Source: an uncultured Coprococcus sp.
Lineage (GTDB): Bacteria > Bacillota_A > Clostridia > Lachnospirales > Lachnospiraceae
DNA: 6,481 nucleotides
Direction: 5' to 3'
Assembly: GCA_900767685.1 (NCBI GenBank)
Contig: CAAGAB010000045.1
Coordinates: 1 to 6,481 of the forward strand
Under the pieces are notes generated by a model, which saw only the letters and a program-made list of their open reading frames with translations, had not been told where the DNA came from and did not search any database. The position numbers and the translations under genes were made by a program. Of this stretch, positions 6,164 to 6,481 are shown piece after piece. Each line of letters begins with the position of its first letter. Position 1 is the first letter of the stretch.

Positions 6164-6214
6164 GTTATCACAAGGCATCTCCCGCTTTCGCGGGTCCTCC
6201 TTGTGATATATTAT
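6156..6214. repeat. Palindromic 59-bp repeat, copy 2
   Basis: Same element as copy 1, 90 bp further right and in the same orientation (57/59 identical). The outer and inner stems are intact; the two differences from copy 1 fall in the internal loop next to the outer stem, so pairing is preserved. Its right edge (ATATTAT on the plus strand) supplies five of six bases of the regulator -10 box. Confidence 0.9.
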
Positions 6215-6238
6215 GTCGTATATCTTCTGCTTTTTCAA
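6210..6238 (-). promoter_or_regulatory. Promoter of the XRE-cupin regulator
   Basis: Minus strand: TTGAAA (-35, 6233-6238), 17-bp spacer, CATAAT (-10, 6210-6215); each box matches the sigma-A consensus at five of six positions. It begins 5 bp behind the stop codon of the upstream aminotransferase gene. Predicted start near 6203, inside the outer arm of repeat copy 2. Confidence 0.7.
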
Positions 6239-6242
6239 GCGT

Positions 6243-6481
6243 CTACTTAGCCGCTGCCTCCACTGCTGCCTCGAAGATATCAAGGCCGGCGGCAAGCTGC
6301 TCATCTGTGATAACAAGCGGTGCAAGGAATCTTATGACATTGTTGTAGGTTCCGGCACCCTCAACTAACAAGCCGCGCTTCCAGCACTCAGTTATGACCG
6401 CAGATGTGAGCTCAGGGGCAGGCTCCTTGGTCTTCTTATCCTTGACAAACTCTATTCCTACCATTCCACCTAGTCCTCTGA
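6243..6481 (-). CDS. gabT: 4-aminobutyrate aminotransferase-like protein, C-terminal 78 residues only (N-terminus beyond right edge)
   Basis: The visible end reads RGLGGMVGIEFVKD, then KRGLLVEGAGTYNNVIRFLAPL and ITDEQLAAGLDIFE. This is the characteristic C-terminal small domain of GabT-type class III aminotransferases: RGLGxMxGIEF, the GLLVxxAGxYxNVIRFLxPL block with the substrate-carboxylate Arg, and the final helix. The family removes the amino group of GABA to give succinate semialdehyde, with 2-oxoglutarate as acceptor. It is more GabT-like than the complete aminotransferase at 3923-5140, which has the ArgD-like IGAHIIRMIPPL at this place. The catalytic lysine region lies outside the window. 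The regulator gene follows 189 bp downstream on the same strand from its own promoter. No clear terminator ends this gene, so read-through into the regulator is possible. Confidence 0.85.
   Translation of the reverse strand, partial: RGLGGMVGIEFVKDKKTKEPAPELTSAVITECWKRGLLVEGAGTYNNVIRFLAPLVITDEQLAAGLDIFEAAVEAAAK

Noticed and set aside
6066..6214. CRISPR-like repeat array
   Set aside because: Only two copies, 59 bp each with a 31-bp gap, strongly palindromic over the full length and with no cas genes; it fits an intergenic palindromic repeat.
6156..6214. Repeat copy 2 as the terminator of the gabT-like gene
   Set aside because: The hairpin is strong but is followed on the minus strand by ACGCGGGC, not a T run.
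6140..6325. Minus-strand 61-codon open frame spanning repeat copy 2 and the gabT end
   Set aside because: It overlaps the gabT-like reading frame in another frame and consists largely of repeat sequence; no protein character.

Overview
All supportable genes in this window lie on the minus strand, so the biology reads from right to left. Short AGGAGG-type ribosome sites, sigma-A-like promoters, hairpin-plus-U-run terminators and the protein families present suggest a low-to-moderate GC Firmicute, most likely a gut anaerobe of the Clostridia (Lachnospiraceae-like). The lineage is inferred from general character, not from a marker gene.

Layout, in transcription order. (1) 6481-6243: the C-terminal end of a class III omega-aminotransferase of 4-aminobutyrate aminotransferase (GabT) type. 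(2) 6242-6054: an intergenic stretch with two 59-bp palindromic repeats (57/59 identical) and a good promoter whose -10 box lies almost entirely in the outer edge of one repeat. (3) 6053-5499: an XRE-type helix-turn-helix regulator with a C-terminal cupin domain. (4) 5498-5141: a 358-bp regulatory region with two operator-like palindromes, a strong promoter, and a complete terminator-like hairpin between that promoter and the next start codon. (5) 5140-3923: a second class III aminotransferase, ArgD/GabT-like. (6) 3888-3295: a cytidylate-kinase-like P-loop protein, 34 bp behind the aminotransferase, followed by a terminator. (7) 3123-469: an 884-residue fusion of a 12-TM APC-family permease with a complete iron-containing alcohol dehydrogenase, followed by a terminator. 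(8) 267-1: the N-terminal end of an unrelated secreted protein.

How it may work together (inference): the permease imports an amine-bearing compound, the aminotransferase converts it to a semialdehyde, and the dehydrogenase domain reduces that aldehyde to a hydroxy acid or alcohol. The XRE-cupin protein would sense a ligand in the pathway. GABA to succinate semialdehyde to 4-hydroxybutyrate fits best because of the GabT-type neighbour, but beta-alanine, putrescine-derived or other omega-amino substrates fit nearly as well.

The most notable points are the permease-dehydrogenase fusion, the terminator in the aminotransferase leader, and the repeat pair with GNRA-tetraloop hairpins that forms the leader of the regulator gene.
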